Assembly (NCBI GenBank): GCA_050942925.1
Contig: JBMNOF010000001.1
Span: forward strand, 124,001-188,000
Direction: 5' to 3'
Source: Spyradocola sp050942925
Lineage (GTDB): Bacteria > Bacillota > Clostridia > Christensenellales > UBA1750
Length of the DNA stretch: 64,000 nucleotides
This document shows, piece after piece, positions 1 through 8,886 of this stretch; within the stretch, counting starts at the first letter, position 1, and each line of letters starts with the position of its first letter. The notes beneath the pieces are model-generated. The model had not been told where the DNA came from, made no database searches, and saw nothing but the letters and a program-made list of their open reading frames with translations. Both the position numbers and the translations under genes were made by a program.

Positions 1-243
1 AGAATTTTCCCCTTGATTTTGCGGTTATTCCCAAGTTATGGCCTCTTTGGACTTCCATCTTTCTGCAAAAAAGGTGAATTTTCAGTAAATTTAATTATAC
101 TTCTATCATATTTTTTCTTTACAATGGTTATGACTTGTAAATAAAAAATCCCCTGAACTACAGGGATAATTTCCGTCATTGCTGTCCTACGGCTTTGGCA
201 ATCGTCTTTTTTTGCGCCATCCTTTGCTGTAGACGCAAGCAAC

Positions 244-281
244 GGAAAACGGCCCCGCGTCGGAGCGCGAGACCGTTTTCC
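244..281 (-). terminator. Weak terminator-like hairpin after the solute-binding protein
   Basis: A 9-bp inverted repeat (GGAAAACGG / CCGTTTTCC) with a GC-rich loop lies about 40 bases beyond the stop of the solute-binding protein. No clean T-tract follows on the minus strand, so this may only be an mRNA-stabilising hairpin. The rest of bases 1-319 shows no gene I can support. Confidence 0.35.
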
Positions 282-319
282 TGTACACCCTTTTGGAGGA
301 AGAAGAATTGGATTTGTGC

Positions 320-1909
320 TTATTCCGCAGTCTGCGTGGTCTTCCACTCTGCATACTGCGCTTCGATGTCCGCCTTGATGTCCTGCAGGCCGGCGGCGTT
401 GAGCTGCTCGACGTAGGAGGGGATCGCAGTGGCGGGATCCATTGCACCGGTCAGCAGCGCGCGGTTATTGGCTTCCTGCACGTTGTTGACAGCCGCCCAC
501 TGGCTTTCGAGTTCCGCCGGAACGACGTAACGGAAACCAAGGGTGGGATGCGGGGTCGCGTCCGCGGAGTAATCCTGGAGAAGCTGGTTCTTTTCCGGAT
601 CCTCAATGGTGGTGACATCCTGGATGACGGTGTTGCCCATGGTCCAAGCTCCGCCGTGCGCGCCGTACCACTGGGAGTCAAGAATCTCGACGCGGCCGTC
701 CTCAGCAAAGGTCCACATGGTCTCGGGCACGCCGTAGAGCATCATGTCGATCAGCTCGGTGTCGGTGTGCATGAGGTTGATGTACTGCATGGCCTTGGTC
801 GGATCCTGCGAGGTGACGGGGATGGCGAGCATGGAGCCGCCGGAGTGGGTGGTGACGATGTACTTGCCCTGGCCGTAGATCTCATTCACTTCGAGGTCCG
901 CGTTGCCGGAGGCATTGACCAGCTCCTGGCCCTTGATGTTGCTGCCCTTCAGGGGCTGCGGGTACACCAGGAAGTTGCCGGTGTTGAACACGTCGGTGGT
1001 GCTGTAGGTGGTCAGAGAGGAGTCGGGATCGATGTAGCCCGCCTGCATCCACTTGTACATCAGCTCGGACTGCTCGCGGTTGTAGTCGGTCTCCCAAACG
1101 GAGTACCAGGTCTCGTCGAAGACGCCGTTCTCATCGCACTCCTGCAGCATGCTGACCAGGTCGCCGTTGAGGTTGGAGACCGCGCCGGGAACCCAGGGAG
1201 AATCGCCCCAAGAACCGTCCGTCAGGTACGGGTACTGGTTCGGATAGAGCTCCTTGTAGGCCGCCAGGTAGGGCTCAAAGTCCGCCGTGCAGGTGATGGT
1301 GGCGGGGTCCATACCGACCTCGGCCGCCGCTTTGACGTTGTAGACCCAGCCCATCGGAACGCACAGTTCCTTGTTGGTGGGAACCGCGTAATTGATGCCT
1401 TCAAACTGCGTACCGGTGATGAACGCGGGGTTCAGGCTCTCCAGAATGCCCTGGCCGTAGGTCTCCAGCAGGTTGCCGTACTTGCCATCATCGTCATTCA
1501 AGGGAGTGAACAAGCCTTGCGTAACGGAGCGAACGTAGCTCAGCCAGTCTGCGGTGAAGAAGATATCGATCGTCTCGCCGGACTGCAGGGCCGTCAGGGC
1601 CTTGTTGTTCCAGTCGCCGGTGGAGATGATCTGGAAGGATACCTTCGCGCCAATCAGCGGCTCCACATAGGCGCTGATCGCTTCCTCAACCTGGTTGCGA
1701 ACGCTGGTATCCTGCATGCCGTAGATGTAGTAGATCAGCGTCAAGTCGCTGCTGCCAGACGTGGCGGCAGGTTCTTCGCTGGCGGGCGTCTCTGCGGTGT
1801 CACCGTCGGTTGCGGCCGGGGAGTCCGCAGGCGTTTCGGTGGTCGTACAGGCGGTCATCGCCAGAACCATCACCAAAACCATGAGCAATGCGATGAGCTT
1901 CTTTAGCAT
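320..1909 (-). CDS. Carbohydrate ABC transporter solute-binding lipoprotein (LplA-like, DUF3502)
   Basis: A 529-residue extracellular solute-binding protein that should capture an oligosaccharide for the adjacent permeases. The N-terminus is a lipoprotein signal: K-rich start, hydrophobic core and lipobox with Cys21 (MTAC), followed by a Thr/Glu/Ala-rich linker. The C-terminal part, ending in the DPA-x-x-IPSYVEQL and AAGLQDI elements, resembles the DUF3502 tail of LplA-type proteins. The start ATG has a GGAGG site just upstream. It lies downstream of the two permeases but has its own promoter, separated from them by a terminator, which fits the usual need for excess binding protein. The substrate cannot be read from sequence. 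No ATPase gene is nearby, as is common for this family, which uses a shared MsmK-type ATPase. Confidence 0.9.
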   Translation of the reverse strand: MLKKLIALLMVLVMVLAMTACTTTETPADSPAATDGDTAETPASEEPAATSGSSDLTLIYYIYGMQDTSVRNQVEEAISAYVEPLIGAKVSFQIISTGDWNNKALTALQSGETIDIFFTADWLSYVRSVTQGLFTPLNDDDGKYGNLLETYGQGILESLNPAFITGTQFEGINYAVPTNKELCVPMGWVYNVKAAAEVGMDPATITCTADFEPYLAAYKELYPNQYPYLTDGSWGDSPWVPGAVSNLNGDLVSMLQECDENGVFDETWYSVWETDYNREQSELMYKWMQAGYIDPDSSLTTYSTTDVFNTGNFLVYPQPLKGSNIKGQELVNASGNADLEVNEIYGQGKYIVTTHSGGSMLAIPVTSQDPTKAMQYINLMHTDTELIDMMLYGVPETMWTFAEDGRVEILDSQWYGAHGGAWTMGNTVIQDVTTIEDPEKNQLLQDYSADATPHPTLGFRYVVPAELESQWAAVNNVQEANNRALLTGAMDPATAIPSYVEQLNAAGLQDIKADIEAQYAEWKTTQTAE

Positions 1910-1973
1910 TCTGGTATCCTCCTTTTTTTCATGGGTTCCGTCCCATTGGTTTTTCGGTTTGGGGGTTACACAG

Positions 1974-2002
1974 AGAATAGCATATACTTTTCAAAAAATC
2001 AA
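1974..2002 (-). promoter_or_regulatory. Sigma-A promoter of the solute-binding protein gene
   Basis: On the minus strand TTGATT and TATTCT are separated by 17 bases, about 65 bases upstream of the start codon, in an AT-rich stretch. It gives the binding protein its own transcript. Confidence 0.65.
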
Positions 2003-2183
2003 TAGTTTTTTAAGATTATTTTTTACACAAATTGCCCAATATAAATCCGTCAAAAATGCTTTATTTTCAATAAATTTTATGCTTTTATTGACACTTTTCC
2101 ACTTTTTCCATTAACATTTACTTAACATAATACTCGCAAATATTGCACAGAATTTCTTTTCCGGCTTTTTCCCCAAACATTAT

Positions 2184-2197
2184 TGTAAGTACTTACA
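2184..2197. promoter_or_regulatory. Perfect 14-bp palindrome, candidate operator
   Basis: TGTAAGTACTTACA is a perfect palindrome in the 485-base gap between the binding-protein gene and the permease genes, about 180 bases upstream of the binding-protein promoter. Its size and symmetry suit a dimeric repressor, perhaps of GntR or LacI type, but no regulator gene is adjacent. Apart from this site, the promoter at 1974-2002 and the terminator at 2317-2355, I see nothing in 1910-2394. Confidence 0.4.
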
Positions 2198-2316
2198 TCT
2201 TGATTGTAAAAAGTTGTTTTGGCCATATTGCTTGGATTCTCGCAACTTACCTTCATTCTATCCTTTTTTATGCTAAATCTACGCCTAATTTTACGTATTT
2301 TTGCGGCCGTTTTGCG

Positions 2317-2355
2317 CAAAAAAGACGTCCAAGGAATGGAAATTCCTTGGACGTC
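2317..2355 (-). terminator. Intrinsic terminator of the permease genes
   Basis: A perfect 14-bp stem (GACGTCCAAGGAAT and its complement) with a 4-base loop is followed on the minus strand by six T residues. It lies 40 bases beyond the stop of the second permease gene and separates it from the binding-protein gene. Confidence 0.9.
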
Positions 2356-2394
2356 CACAGATACGAACAATTTTGGCTTTTGCGACTTGGCGTC

Positions 2395-3339
2395 TTAGCC
2401 CTTGACCGCGCCGATGGTCAGGCCCTTGACAAAGTACTTCTGGAAGAAGGGGTAGGCCAGGATGATGGGTCCCATGGTGACCATGGCCATGGCCATACGG
2501 AACGTCTCCGAGGGCAGGTTCGCGATCATGGACGCGAGCGCGCCAACCTGGGAAGCCATTTCTCTCAGGAAGCGGATGTTGTTCAGGGTCTGGTAGATGG
2601 TGTACTGCAGGTTGTAGTACTTAGACTCATCCACGAGCAGCATGCAGTTGAAGAAGTTGTTCCACACGCTGATGGCGGCGAACAGAGCGACCGTAGCCAG
2701 GCCAGGCACGGCCAGAGGCAGAACGATCTGCAGCAGCGTTCTCCACTCGCCAGCGCCGTCGATGCGCGCCGACTCGATGACGGCGTCCGGGACGTTGGAC
2801 TTGTAGAAGGAACGCATGATCAGCACCCAGTACGCGCTGAAGGACAGCGGCAGGAACAGAGCCCAGATGGAGTTGCCGATGTGCAGGATCTGGCGGCAGG
2901 TCACGTAGAACGCAACGGTACCGGCCGTGAACAGCTGGGTAAAGAAGGAGATGAACGTGAACACCCGGCGCCAACGGAAGTCCGGACGGGAAATCGGGTA
3001 GGCGTACAGGCCAACGGAGGCAACACAGAGAACCGTGCCAACCACGGTGGCGATGATGGTGTTCTTATAGGCCGTGCCGATGATGGAACCCTTGGAGAAC
3101 AGGAACTTATAGGCCTCCACCGACCACTCCTGCGGCCAGAAGCCGTATCCGTAAGTGGTCAGCGCGTGCTCCGACGTGAAGGAGGCGATGATGATGACCC
3201 AAATCGGGACAACGGTGACCAGAACGGCGATGATGAACACGATGTTCAACAGAATGTTTGCGCCGTTGGAGATCTCGTTCATGTCCTTGTTTTTCTTGAC
3301 GACTTTGATCTTTTCCGTAGCATGCGTCTGCGAAGTCAT
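2395..3339 (-). CDS. Carbohydrate ABC transporter permease, LplC/YtcP type
   Basis: A 314-residue inner-membrane permease of the MalG-like class. After a short basic N-terminus, hydrophobic segments alternate with loops, and the EAA cytoplasmic loop that contacts the ATPase is visible around EsARIDGAGeWrtllqIvLPLavPgla. It ends in the VKGLTIGAVKG tail typical of YtcP/LplC proteins. It follows the first permease by 18 bases and is cotranscribed with it. Together they form the channel for the sugar captured by the lipoprotein at 320-1909. Confidence 0.9.
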   Translation of the reverse strand: MTSQTHATEKIKVVKKNKDMNEISNGANILLNIVFIIAVLVTVVPIWVIIIASFTSEHALTTYGYGFWPQEWSVEAYKFLFSKGSIIGTAYKNTIIATVVGTVLCVASVGLYAYPISRPDFRWRRVFTFISFFTQLFTAGTVAFYVTCRQILHIGNSIWALFLPLSFSAYWVLIMRSFYKSNVPDAVIESARIDGAGEWRTLLQIVLPLAVPGLATVALFAAISVWNNFFNCMLLVDESKYYNLQYTIYQTLNNIRFLREMASQVGALASMIANLPSETFRMAMAMVTMGPIILAYPFFQKYFVKGLTIGAVKG

Positions 3340-3357
3340 GAATCTGCTCCTCCTTTC

Positions 3358-4362
3358 TTAGAACATGGCCATCTCGGGAGAGACCTTGCGCACGATCAGG
3401 TTCGTGGAAAGAACCATGATGAAGCCGACGATCGACTGGAAGAAAGCCGCCGCGGATGCAAGGCCGAGCTGGGCGCCCGTCTTCATGGTGTTGTAAACGT
3501 AGACGTCCAAGGTGGTGGACACGTTCTTCAGCGGGCCGGAGCCGTTCGGAACGGAGTAGAACATATCGAAGTCGCCGTTGAAGATACGGCCAACAGCCAG
3601 GATCTCCAGAAGGACGATCGTGGGCAGAAGCAGGGGCAGGGTGATGTTGGTGATCTGCTTCCACTTGCCTGCGCCATCGATGGCAGCCGCTTCATACAGC
3701 TCCTGGTCAAAGCCGGTGAGGGTGGCCAGGTAGATGATGGAGTTGTTGCCCGTGTACTTCCAGATATTACAGAAGACGAAGATGAAGGGCCAATACTGGG
3801 GAGAAGAGTAGAAGTTGATGGTGTTCTGTCCAAGAGCCTTCAGCCACTGGTTAAAGACGCCGTTGGCGCTGACGAACGCGTAGACAACGTAGGCGACGAT
3901 GATCCAGGAGATGAAGTAGGGCATGAAGAGGATGGTGTGGTAGACCTTGGCCAGGATGCGGTTGCGAAGCTCGTTAACCATGATGGCCAGGGCGACCGAC
4001 AACACCAGGCCCAGCGCCATGAAGACGATGTTGTAGCCTAGGGTGTTGCGCAGCACCATTGCCGCGTCAGGGGTATTGAAGATGTACTCGAAGTTGGAGA
4101 ATCCAACCCACTCGTTATCCACAAACAAGCTGTAGATGAAGCGGTTCTGGATCCAGTAGTCTGCCGGAGGGGTAGCCAACTGGTAACGCTTAAATGCGAG
4201 AATCAGAGCGGGCATGGGCAGGTAGCTGAAGCAAAACAGAAAAACCAAGCCCGGCAGCAGCATCGTCAAGAACGCGAGATGCCGCTTGACCTCGCCCGAG
4301 CCCCATTTTTTGTGCTTCAGTGTCTTTGCCGTTCCGGGCGTCAGTGCGGATTTTGCAGCCAT
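3358..4362 (-). CDS. Carbohydrate ABC transporter permease, LplB type
   Basis: A 334-residue MalF-like permease, first gene of the import operon. I place the start at the ATG at 4362 (MAAKSALTPG), which has an AGGAGG site five bases upstream, not at the in-frame ATG 45 bases earlier, which has no site. The protein has about six membrane segments and an EAA loop with DGAGKWKQITNITLPLLLP. It ends in SPEMAMF, a terminus common in LplB relatives. Its partner is the 2395-3339 permease. Confidence 0.9.
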   Translation of the reverse strand: MAAKSALTPGTAKTLKHKKWGSGEVKRHLAFLTMLLPGLVFLFCFSYLPMPALILAFKRYQLATPPADYWIQNRFIYSLFVDNEWVGFSNFEYIFNTPDAAMVLRNTLGYNIVFMALGLVLSVALAIMVNELRNRILAKVYHTILFMPYFISWIIVAYVVYAFVSANGVFNQWLKALGQNTINFYSSPQYWPFIFVFCNIWKYTGNNSIIYLATLTGFDQELYEAAAIDGAGKWKQITNITLPLLLPTIVLLEILAVGRIFNGDFDMFYSVPNGSGPLKNVSTTLDVYVYNTMKTGAQLGLASAAAFFQSIVGFIMVLSTNLIVRKVSPEMAMF

Positions 4363-4557
4363 TGTTTCTCCTCCTGTTCTAAGAATATGACCTCTGCGGC
4401 ACGGCAACCAGAGCCTCGCGCCGCTGCGCTTTCTCCGTCTGCCGGAACCCCTGCACGCACCCGCTGCCCGACGGGGGGGAACAACCGCGCTCCCTTTTGC
4501 GTTTATTGCCCAAGGGGATGCGGTGTTTTCGGACGGCCCGTGCGTTTCGTCTTAGTT

Positions 4558-4586
4558 ATTATAGCATCCTCTATTTACATTTACAA
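4558..4586 (-). promoter_or_regulatory. Sigma-A promoter of the permease operon
   Basis: TTGTAA and a consensus TATAAT are separated by 17 bases on the minus strand. The predicted start lies near 4551, giving an untranslated leader of roughly 190 bases before the LplB-like gene. I found no convincing riboswitch in that leader. Confidence 0.75.
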
Positions 4587-4903
4587 TCCCTTTGTTAAGA
4601 AAAAATGTCAGAATTTCTATTTATTTTGACTGTCTTTTTTACAAGGGTTTTGGCAACCTATCACAAAAAATCTGCCTTGCGCATACAGGACCCGAAAAAG
4701 TACGGCCCTCTTCTCCGCTTGCGCGCCCCGCCGGTCTACAGGAGACGGGCGCTTTTGCAACGCCGGAGAAATGCTTCTGAAACTATATCCTTTTTCCTGC
4801 GGCTCTCCCTACAATAGGGGATATGCCGCCGCCGGGGAAGGAATTCCTTTTGGGAATGGCGAATTGATTTTTTACACACAAAAATTGTATGGGAGGGCTG
4901 ACC
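4587..4903. other. Intergenic stretch without a recognised gene
   Basis: This gap separates the divergent permease operon and aldo/keto reductase gene. A TACAAT hexamer at 4810-4815 could be the -10 box of the reductase gene, but no good -35 partner is present. Nothing else stands out. Confidence 0.4.
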
Positions 4904-5734
4904 ATGAACCTGAGAACCACAAAGCGCTTGAACGACGGACGCGAAATGCCGATCTTTGGCCTTGGCGTATTCCGGTCCAAGGATGGCGAGGAGACCTACA
5001 ACGCAGTGCGCTACGCGTTGGACGCCGGGTACCGCCACATCGATACCGCGGCCGTTTACGGAAACGAGGCCTCTGTCGGCCGCGCCATCCACGACAGCGG
5101 CATTCCCCGCGAGGAAATCTGGATCACCACCAAGCTTTGGAACTCGGAGATCCGCGCGCACAACGAAGAAGCGGCGCTCGCGGCGAGCCTTGCGCGCCTG
5201 GGAACGGACTATGTGGACCTCTACCTCATCCACTGGCCCGTGCGCGAGGAGCAGGGCTACCTGCGCGCCTGGAAGAAGATGGAGGACTTCCGCCGCCGCG
5301 GCCTGGCCCGGTCCATCGGCGTGAGCAATTACCACATCCACCATCTGGAGGACGTCCTCCGGGAGGCTGAGGTCGTTCCGGCGGTCGACCAGGTGGAGTG
5401 TCATCCGGAGCTGACGCAGGTCGAGCTGGCGAACTTCTGCGCGGAGAAGGGCATCGCCTTTGAGCCCTGGTCGCCGCTTGGCGCCGGAAAGCTCCTGACC
5501 GACCCGACGCTCGTGTCCATTGCCGAAGCCTACGGCAAGACGCCGGCCCAGGTCATTCTCCGCTGGGGCCTGCAGCGCGGCTTCATCTGCATCCCCAAGT
5601 CGGTGCACAAGGATCGCATCGAATCGAACGCGCAGATCTTTGACTTTGCGCTGACCGACGAGGACATGAACCGCATCTATGCCCTCAACAAGAACGCCCG
5701 CGTGGGCTCCGACCCGGAGACCTTCACCTTCTGA
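4904..5734 (+). CDS. Aldo/keto reductase
   Basis: A 276-residue cytoplasmic NADPH-dependent oxidoreductase that should interconvert aldehydes or ketones and alcohols, of the 2,5-diketo-gluconate reductase-like group. The catalytic tetrad is intact: Asp47 and Tyr52 in DAGYRHIDTAAVYGNE, Lys77 in ITTKLW, His110 in YLIHWPV. The cofactor end IPKSVHKDRI is also present. I chose the ATG at 4904 because GGGAGG precedes it at proper spacing; an in-frame codon 15 bases earlier lies inside that site. It is a single-gene unit with a strong terminator. The physiological substrate is unknown. Confidence 0.92.
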   Translation: MNLRTTKRLNDGREMPIFGLGVFRSKDGEETYNAVRYALDAGYRHIDTAAVYGNEASVGRAIHDSGIPREEIWITTKLWNSEIRAHNEEAALAASLARLGTDYVDLYLIHWPVREEQGYLRAWKKMEDFRRRGLARSIGVSNYHIHHLEDVLREAEVVPAVDQVECHPELTQVELANFCAEKGIAFEPWSPLGAGKLLTDPTLVSIAEAYGKTPAQVILRWGLQRGFICIPKSVHKDRIESNAQIFDFALTDEDMNRIYALNKNARVGSDPETFTF

Positions 5735-5747
5735 TCGGCGGCGCGGC

Positions 5748-5797
5748 AAAGAGGGAGCGGGGGGACGCTTTTGCGTCCCCCCGCTCCCTCTTTTTTT
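5748..5797. terminator. Strong bidirectional terminator
   Basis: A 21-bp perfect stem (starting AAAGAGGGAGCGGG) with a TTTT loop, A-rich on one side and T-rich on the other, sits between convergent genes and can stop both. Confidence 0.95.
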
Positions 5798-5816
5798 GGG
5801 CTTCTTGCCGTCCCGG

Positions 5817-7391
5817 CTATCCCAGCTGAATGGCGCGGACCGCCTCCATGAGGTCCACGACGTCCTCGCGCGCGACAAAGGAGGTCGGCACGCCGTCCAC
5901 GACGGCCAAGCAGTCGGCGCTGTCGTAGCGGTAGAGCTCGATGCGCACCTGCGGGCAGCTCTCGTTTGCGAGCTCCAGCGTCAAGGAGATCTCCAGCTGG
6001 TCCGCGGGCGCCTCGGAGGTAAAGCTCTCGGCGGTCAGCGCGGCGAGCGTATCGCGCAGGTTCATGACGCTGACCTCCTCGCCGTTGCAGGTCCAAGTGG
6101 GCTCTTCGTCCTCCGTTCCGTCCTCCGCGGCAGCCGTTGCCGTGGCCTCCGCGCTCTCGCCCGTCTCGTCCTGCGCGGTTTCGGCCGTCAGGACCAGCGT
6201 CTGGCCGTCCAGGAGGATCGTGGCCTCCGTCACGTCGTCAAAGTCTCCCCAGAAGACTTGGCGGTGGCGCAGATCGTCGTAGGAGCCGGCAAACAGCGCC
6301 TCGCCGTCGGATTCGGAGAGGTTGTAGACGATTTGGGACTCGCCCACGCGCAGGTAGTAGTCGTAGGACACTTCCTCCGCCGCTTCCTCCTGCGCGTCCC
6401 CGGTTTCGCCGTCAGCGGATTCCGCGGTCTCCTCCGGGGTCTCGCTTTCCTCCGGGGCCTCGGTCTCCTCCGCGCCCTCTTCCGCCTCTTCCTCCTGCTC
6501 CACGCGGCCGACGTGTAGGACCAGGGTGCCGGATACGGTCTCCGGTTCGGCGCTCTCCTCTCCGGTTTCCCCGTCGGTCTCGGCGGCCTGCTCGTATTCC
6601 AGGGTGACGGTCAGGGCCGGGTCGGTCAGTCCGAAGGCGGCCAGCTCGATTTCGCTGGCGTTATAGGTGGCGTAGTCGGTCAGGATCAGGTCTTGGATCT
6701 CGTCCACGTAGTCCTCCACAAGCTCGGTATCCAGGGGCAGGGATTCGCCGTCGCGGTCGAAATAGTAGACGTCCTCGTCGCTATAGGAGGGGCCGCCCGA
6801 CTCGACATAGGAGACGCTTGCCGCGGTCTCCCCCTCCAGGGAGAGGGCGGTCACGGTTTCCATGTCGGGGATCTCGTCGTTTTTGATGAGGTCGGAGAGT
6901 TCGACTTCATAGGCGTCCATGGGGTCCTGGATGGCGAGGTAGACGTTGCCGTCCCCGATGGAGACATAGCGCTGGTCGTCCATGGTGCTCATGTCGCCGA
7001 TGTCGATGGTATAGGCGGCATCGGCGGTTTGGATTTCAATGGTACAGGTGGGTTCCTCCAGGCCGTACTGGGCGAAGTCCGTGACGTCGCGGATGATGAA
7101 GTCTGCGCTGAAGTCCGCAAAGGGCGCGAGCAGCGCATCCAGGGCCTCCTCGTCCACGGGGAAGGCCTCGTCCGCGTCGTAGAGCCAGTCACCGTCCTTG
7201 TGGAAGGCGAAGCTCTCCTCCCCGCTCGTCCAGGACAGGGCGGTCACGCTTTCCGCGTCGATGGCCAAGGCGGTCTCGCCGCTCGCCTCGATCTGCTCCT
7301 GCTTCTCCTCTATGCGGGTGGCCAGGAACCCCGCGGCGCAGACCACCGCGAGCACGCCCACCAGGATCAACAGCCGCTTAGACCGTTGCAT
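5817..7391 (-). CDS. DUF4340 protein of a Gld-like ABC system
   Basis: A 524-residue protein with one N-terminal membrane anchor (residues about 7-26) and a large extracytoplasmic part. The repeated pattern (TALSWTSGEESFAFHKDGDWLY, then a second related module) matches DUF4340 proteins, which regularly follow GldG-like genes. A very acidic Glu/Ala/Thr-rich stretch, roughly residues 290-345, is probably unstructured. The start overlaps the end of the GldG-like gene by 14 bases, with AGGAGG upstream. It is the last gene of a four-gene operon. The function is unknown; I infer an extracellular partner of the ABC complex. Confidence 0.85.
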   Translation of the reverse strand: MQRSKRLLILVGVLAVVCAAGFLATRIEEKQEQIEASGETALAIDAESVTALSWTSGEESFAFHKDGDWLYDADEAFPVDEEALDALLAPFADFSADFIIRDVTDFAQYGLEEPTCTIEIQTADAAYTIDIGDMSTMDDQRYVSIGDGNVYLAIQDPMDAYEVELSDLIKNDEIPDMETVTALSLEGETAASVSYVESGGPSYSDEDVYYFDRDGESLPLDTELVEDYVDEIQDLILTDYATYNASEIELAAFGLTDPALTVTLEYEQAAETDGETGEESAEPETVSGTLVLHVGRVEQEEEAEEGAEETEAPEESETPEETAESADGETGDAQEEAAEEVSYDYYLRVGESQIVYNLSESDGEALFAGSYDDLRHRQVFWGDFDDVTEATILLDGQTLVLTAETAQDETGESAEATATAAAEDGTEDEEPTWTCNGEEVSVMNLRDTLAALTAESFTSEAPADQLEISLTLELANESCPQVRIELYRYDSADCLAVVDGVPTSFVAREDVVDLMEAVRAIQLG

Positions 7392-8886
7392 TCTGATTCC
7401 TCCTTCTTCTCAGGACCACCAGGATGCCCACGCCCAGGCAGGCGAGCGGGCAGATGCCGATCATGACGGTCTTCAGCAGGGAGGCCGTGGATTCGCTGAT
7501 GGTCAGGTAGTTGTAGTTGAGGGACTTGCTGCGGATGGAGAGGGCCTCCCTTTCGCCGATCAGGGCGGAGAGGGCGTTCATGGCCAGGTCGCCGTTGGCG
7601 CCGGAAGAATAGGCGTTGTACATATCCTCCAGGAAGCTGGAGGAAGCGAACCAGATCATCTCCCCGCCGCCGTTGACCTCCACCTGCACGGCCAGGGCAA
7701 ACGGCCCGTCGATGTCGCCGTCCTCCTTTTCATAGGTGGTCAGGTCATAGCCCGCGACCTTGGAGAAGGCCTCGTCCGACGTGGTCAGCAGTTCCGTGAC
7801 CGTGGCCTGCGTGGTGCCGCCGGACGAGGTCAGGCCCGCTGCCAGGGGCAGGATGGGCATGTAGTTTTCCTCGATCAAGGAAGCCGTGATGTCCGAATCG
7901 GTCATGTCCGGCAGGAGCACATAGGGGGACTGGAAGGCATAGTAGCTGCGGTTGCCCTCGATGACGACCCCCTCCGCGGCCTGGACCCCGTAGGTGGACA
8001 GCAGGCTATAGAGGGTTTCCGGCAGGCCCTCCTCCGTGGGTCCGGAGACGACCAGCAGCTTTCCGCCCTCCTCGACATAGGCGGCGAGCATGTCGGCCTC
8101 TTCCTGGGAGATGTCGCTGGCGGGCGCGTAGAGGAACAGCGCATCCGCGTCCTCCGGGATCTCGTCCACGTTCAGGAGGGAAAGCGACTCGGTTTCGATG
8201 TTCTCCTTTTCGATCTGCTCGGAAAGCGTCGCGGGCAGCTCGGCCTCCCCGTGCCCTTCCAGCAGGTAGAGCTTGGGCAGGTCCTCGCTTGTGACGTAGT
8301 CGATGGCCGAGGTGATGGCGCCTTCGCCGTCAAAGGCCGTGCTGTAGGAATAGGAGTACATGTTCGACTCCTCGACATAGATCTCGTCGTTGCTGATGTA
8401 GCGGCTGCGCTCGCCGCTCGTGACGACGAGGCTGTTGTTTTGCACGGTCTCGTCCGTGTACTGGGCGGCAAAGGTGGGGTACGCATCCGGGTTGCGCACG
8501 TAGACGTTGATGTGGTCCGAAAGCGCCGCATAGCGGGACAGGAGGTTCTCCAGCACGTCGTCCTCCTCGCCGGACTGCACGATCCAATAGATATCCACGT
8601 CCTGCTCCAGGGCGCCGACGACGGCCTTGGTATTGCTGGTGACGGAGTAGAGCTTGGAGGCGCTGATGTCATAGGTGGTCATGGACGAGGGCAGGGCGGA
8701 GACAAAGAAGTTCACCCCGATCAAAATCGCCAGGACCACCGCGGTCAGCGCCACCGAATAGGAGCCGCCGCGCAGGGCGTTGCCCCCGGGCGCGGCGTTC
8801 TTTTCCGGCTGGCCTACCCGCTCCGGTTGTTCTTCTGCCCCGGGCTTGGACCGGAGCGAATCCCGCCATTTCTTCAGAGGATTCAT
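7378..8886 (-). CDS. GldG-like ABC-associated membrane protein
   Basis: A 502-residue protein resembling the GldG family, the extracytoplasmic auxiliary part of ABC-2 type systems. A hydrophobic segment lies near residues 45-65 (VALTAVVLAILIGVNFFVSALP), then comes a globular domain with YDISASKLYSVTSNTK and LLEGHGEAELP typical of the family, and a second membrane segment at the C-terminus before an RRRRNQ tail. The start overlaps the permease stop (ATGA). In Bacteroidetes GldAFG serves gliding; in Clostridia the homologues have no assigned substrate. Confidence 0.85.
   Translation of the reverse strand: MNPLKKWRDSLRSKPGAEEQPERVGQPEKNAAPGGNALRGGSYSVALTAVVLAILIGVNFFVSALPSSMTTYDISASKLYSVTSNTKAVVGALEQDVDIYWIVQSGEEDDVLENLLSRYAALSDHINVYVRNPDAYPTFAAQYTDETVQNNSLVVTSGERSRYISNDEIYVEESNMYSYSYSTAFDGEGAITSAIDYVTSEDLPKLYLLEGHGEAELPATLSEQIEKENIETESLSLLNVDEIPEDADALFLYAPASDISQEEADMLAAYVEEGGKLLVVSGPTEEGLPETLYSLLSTYGVQAAEGVVIEGNRSYYAFQSPYVLLPDMTDSDITASLIEENYMPILPLAAGLTSSGGTTQATVTELLTTSDEAFSKVAGYDLTTYEKEDGDIDGPFALAVQVEVNGGGEMIWFASSSFLEDMYNAYSSGANGDLAMNALSALIGEREALSIRSKSLNYNYLTISESTASLLKTVMIGICPLACLGVGILVVLRRRRNQNATV

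Noticed and set aside
36..347. 103-residue minus-strand frame at the left edge
   Set aside because: No ribosome site, no domain, overlaps the end of the binding-protein gene; judged chance.
293..1906. Long plus-strand open frame opposite the solute-binding protein
   Set aside because: Antisense shadow in high-GC DNA; no ribosome site and no recognisable domain, while the minus-strand frame is a clear lipoprotein.
2143..4041. Long plus-strand frame opposite the two permeases
   Set aside because: Antisense shadow; its composition (His/Asp/Val/Gln-rich) is typical of reversed permease codons.
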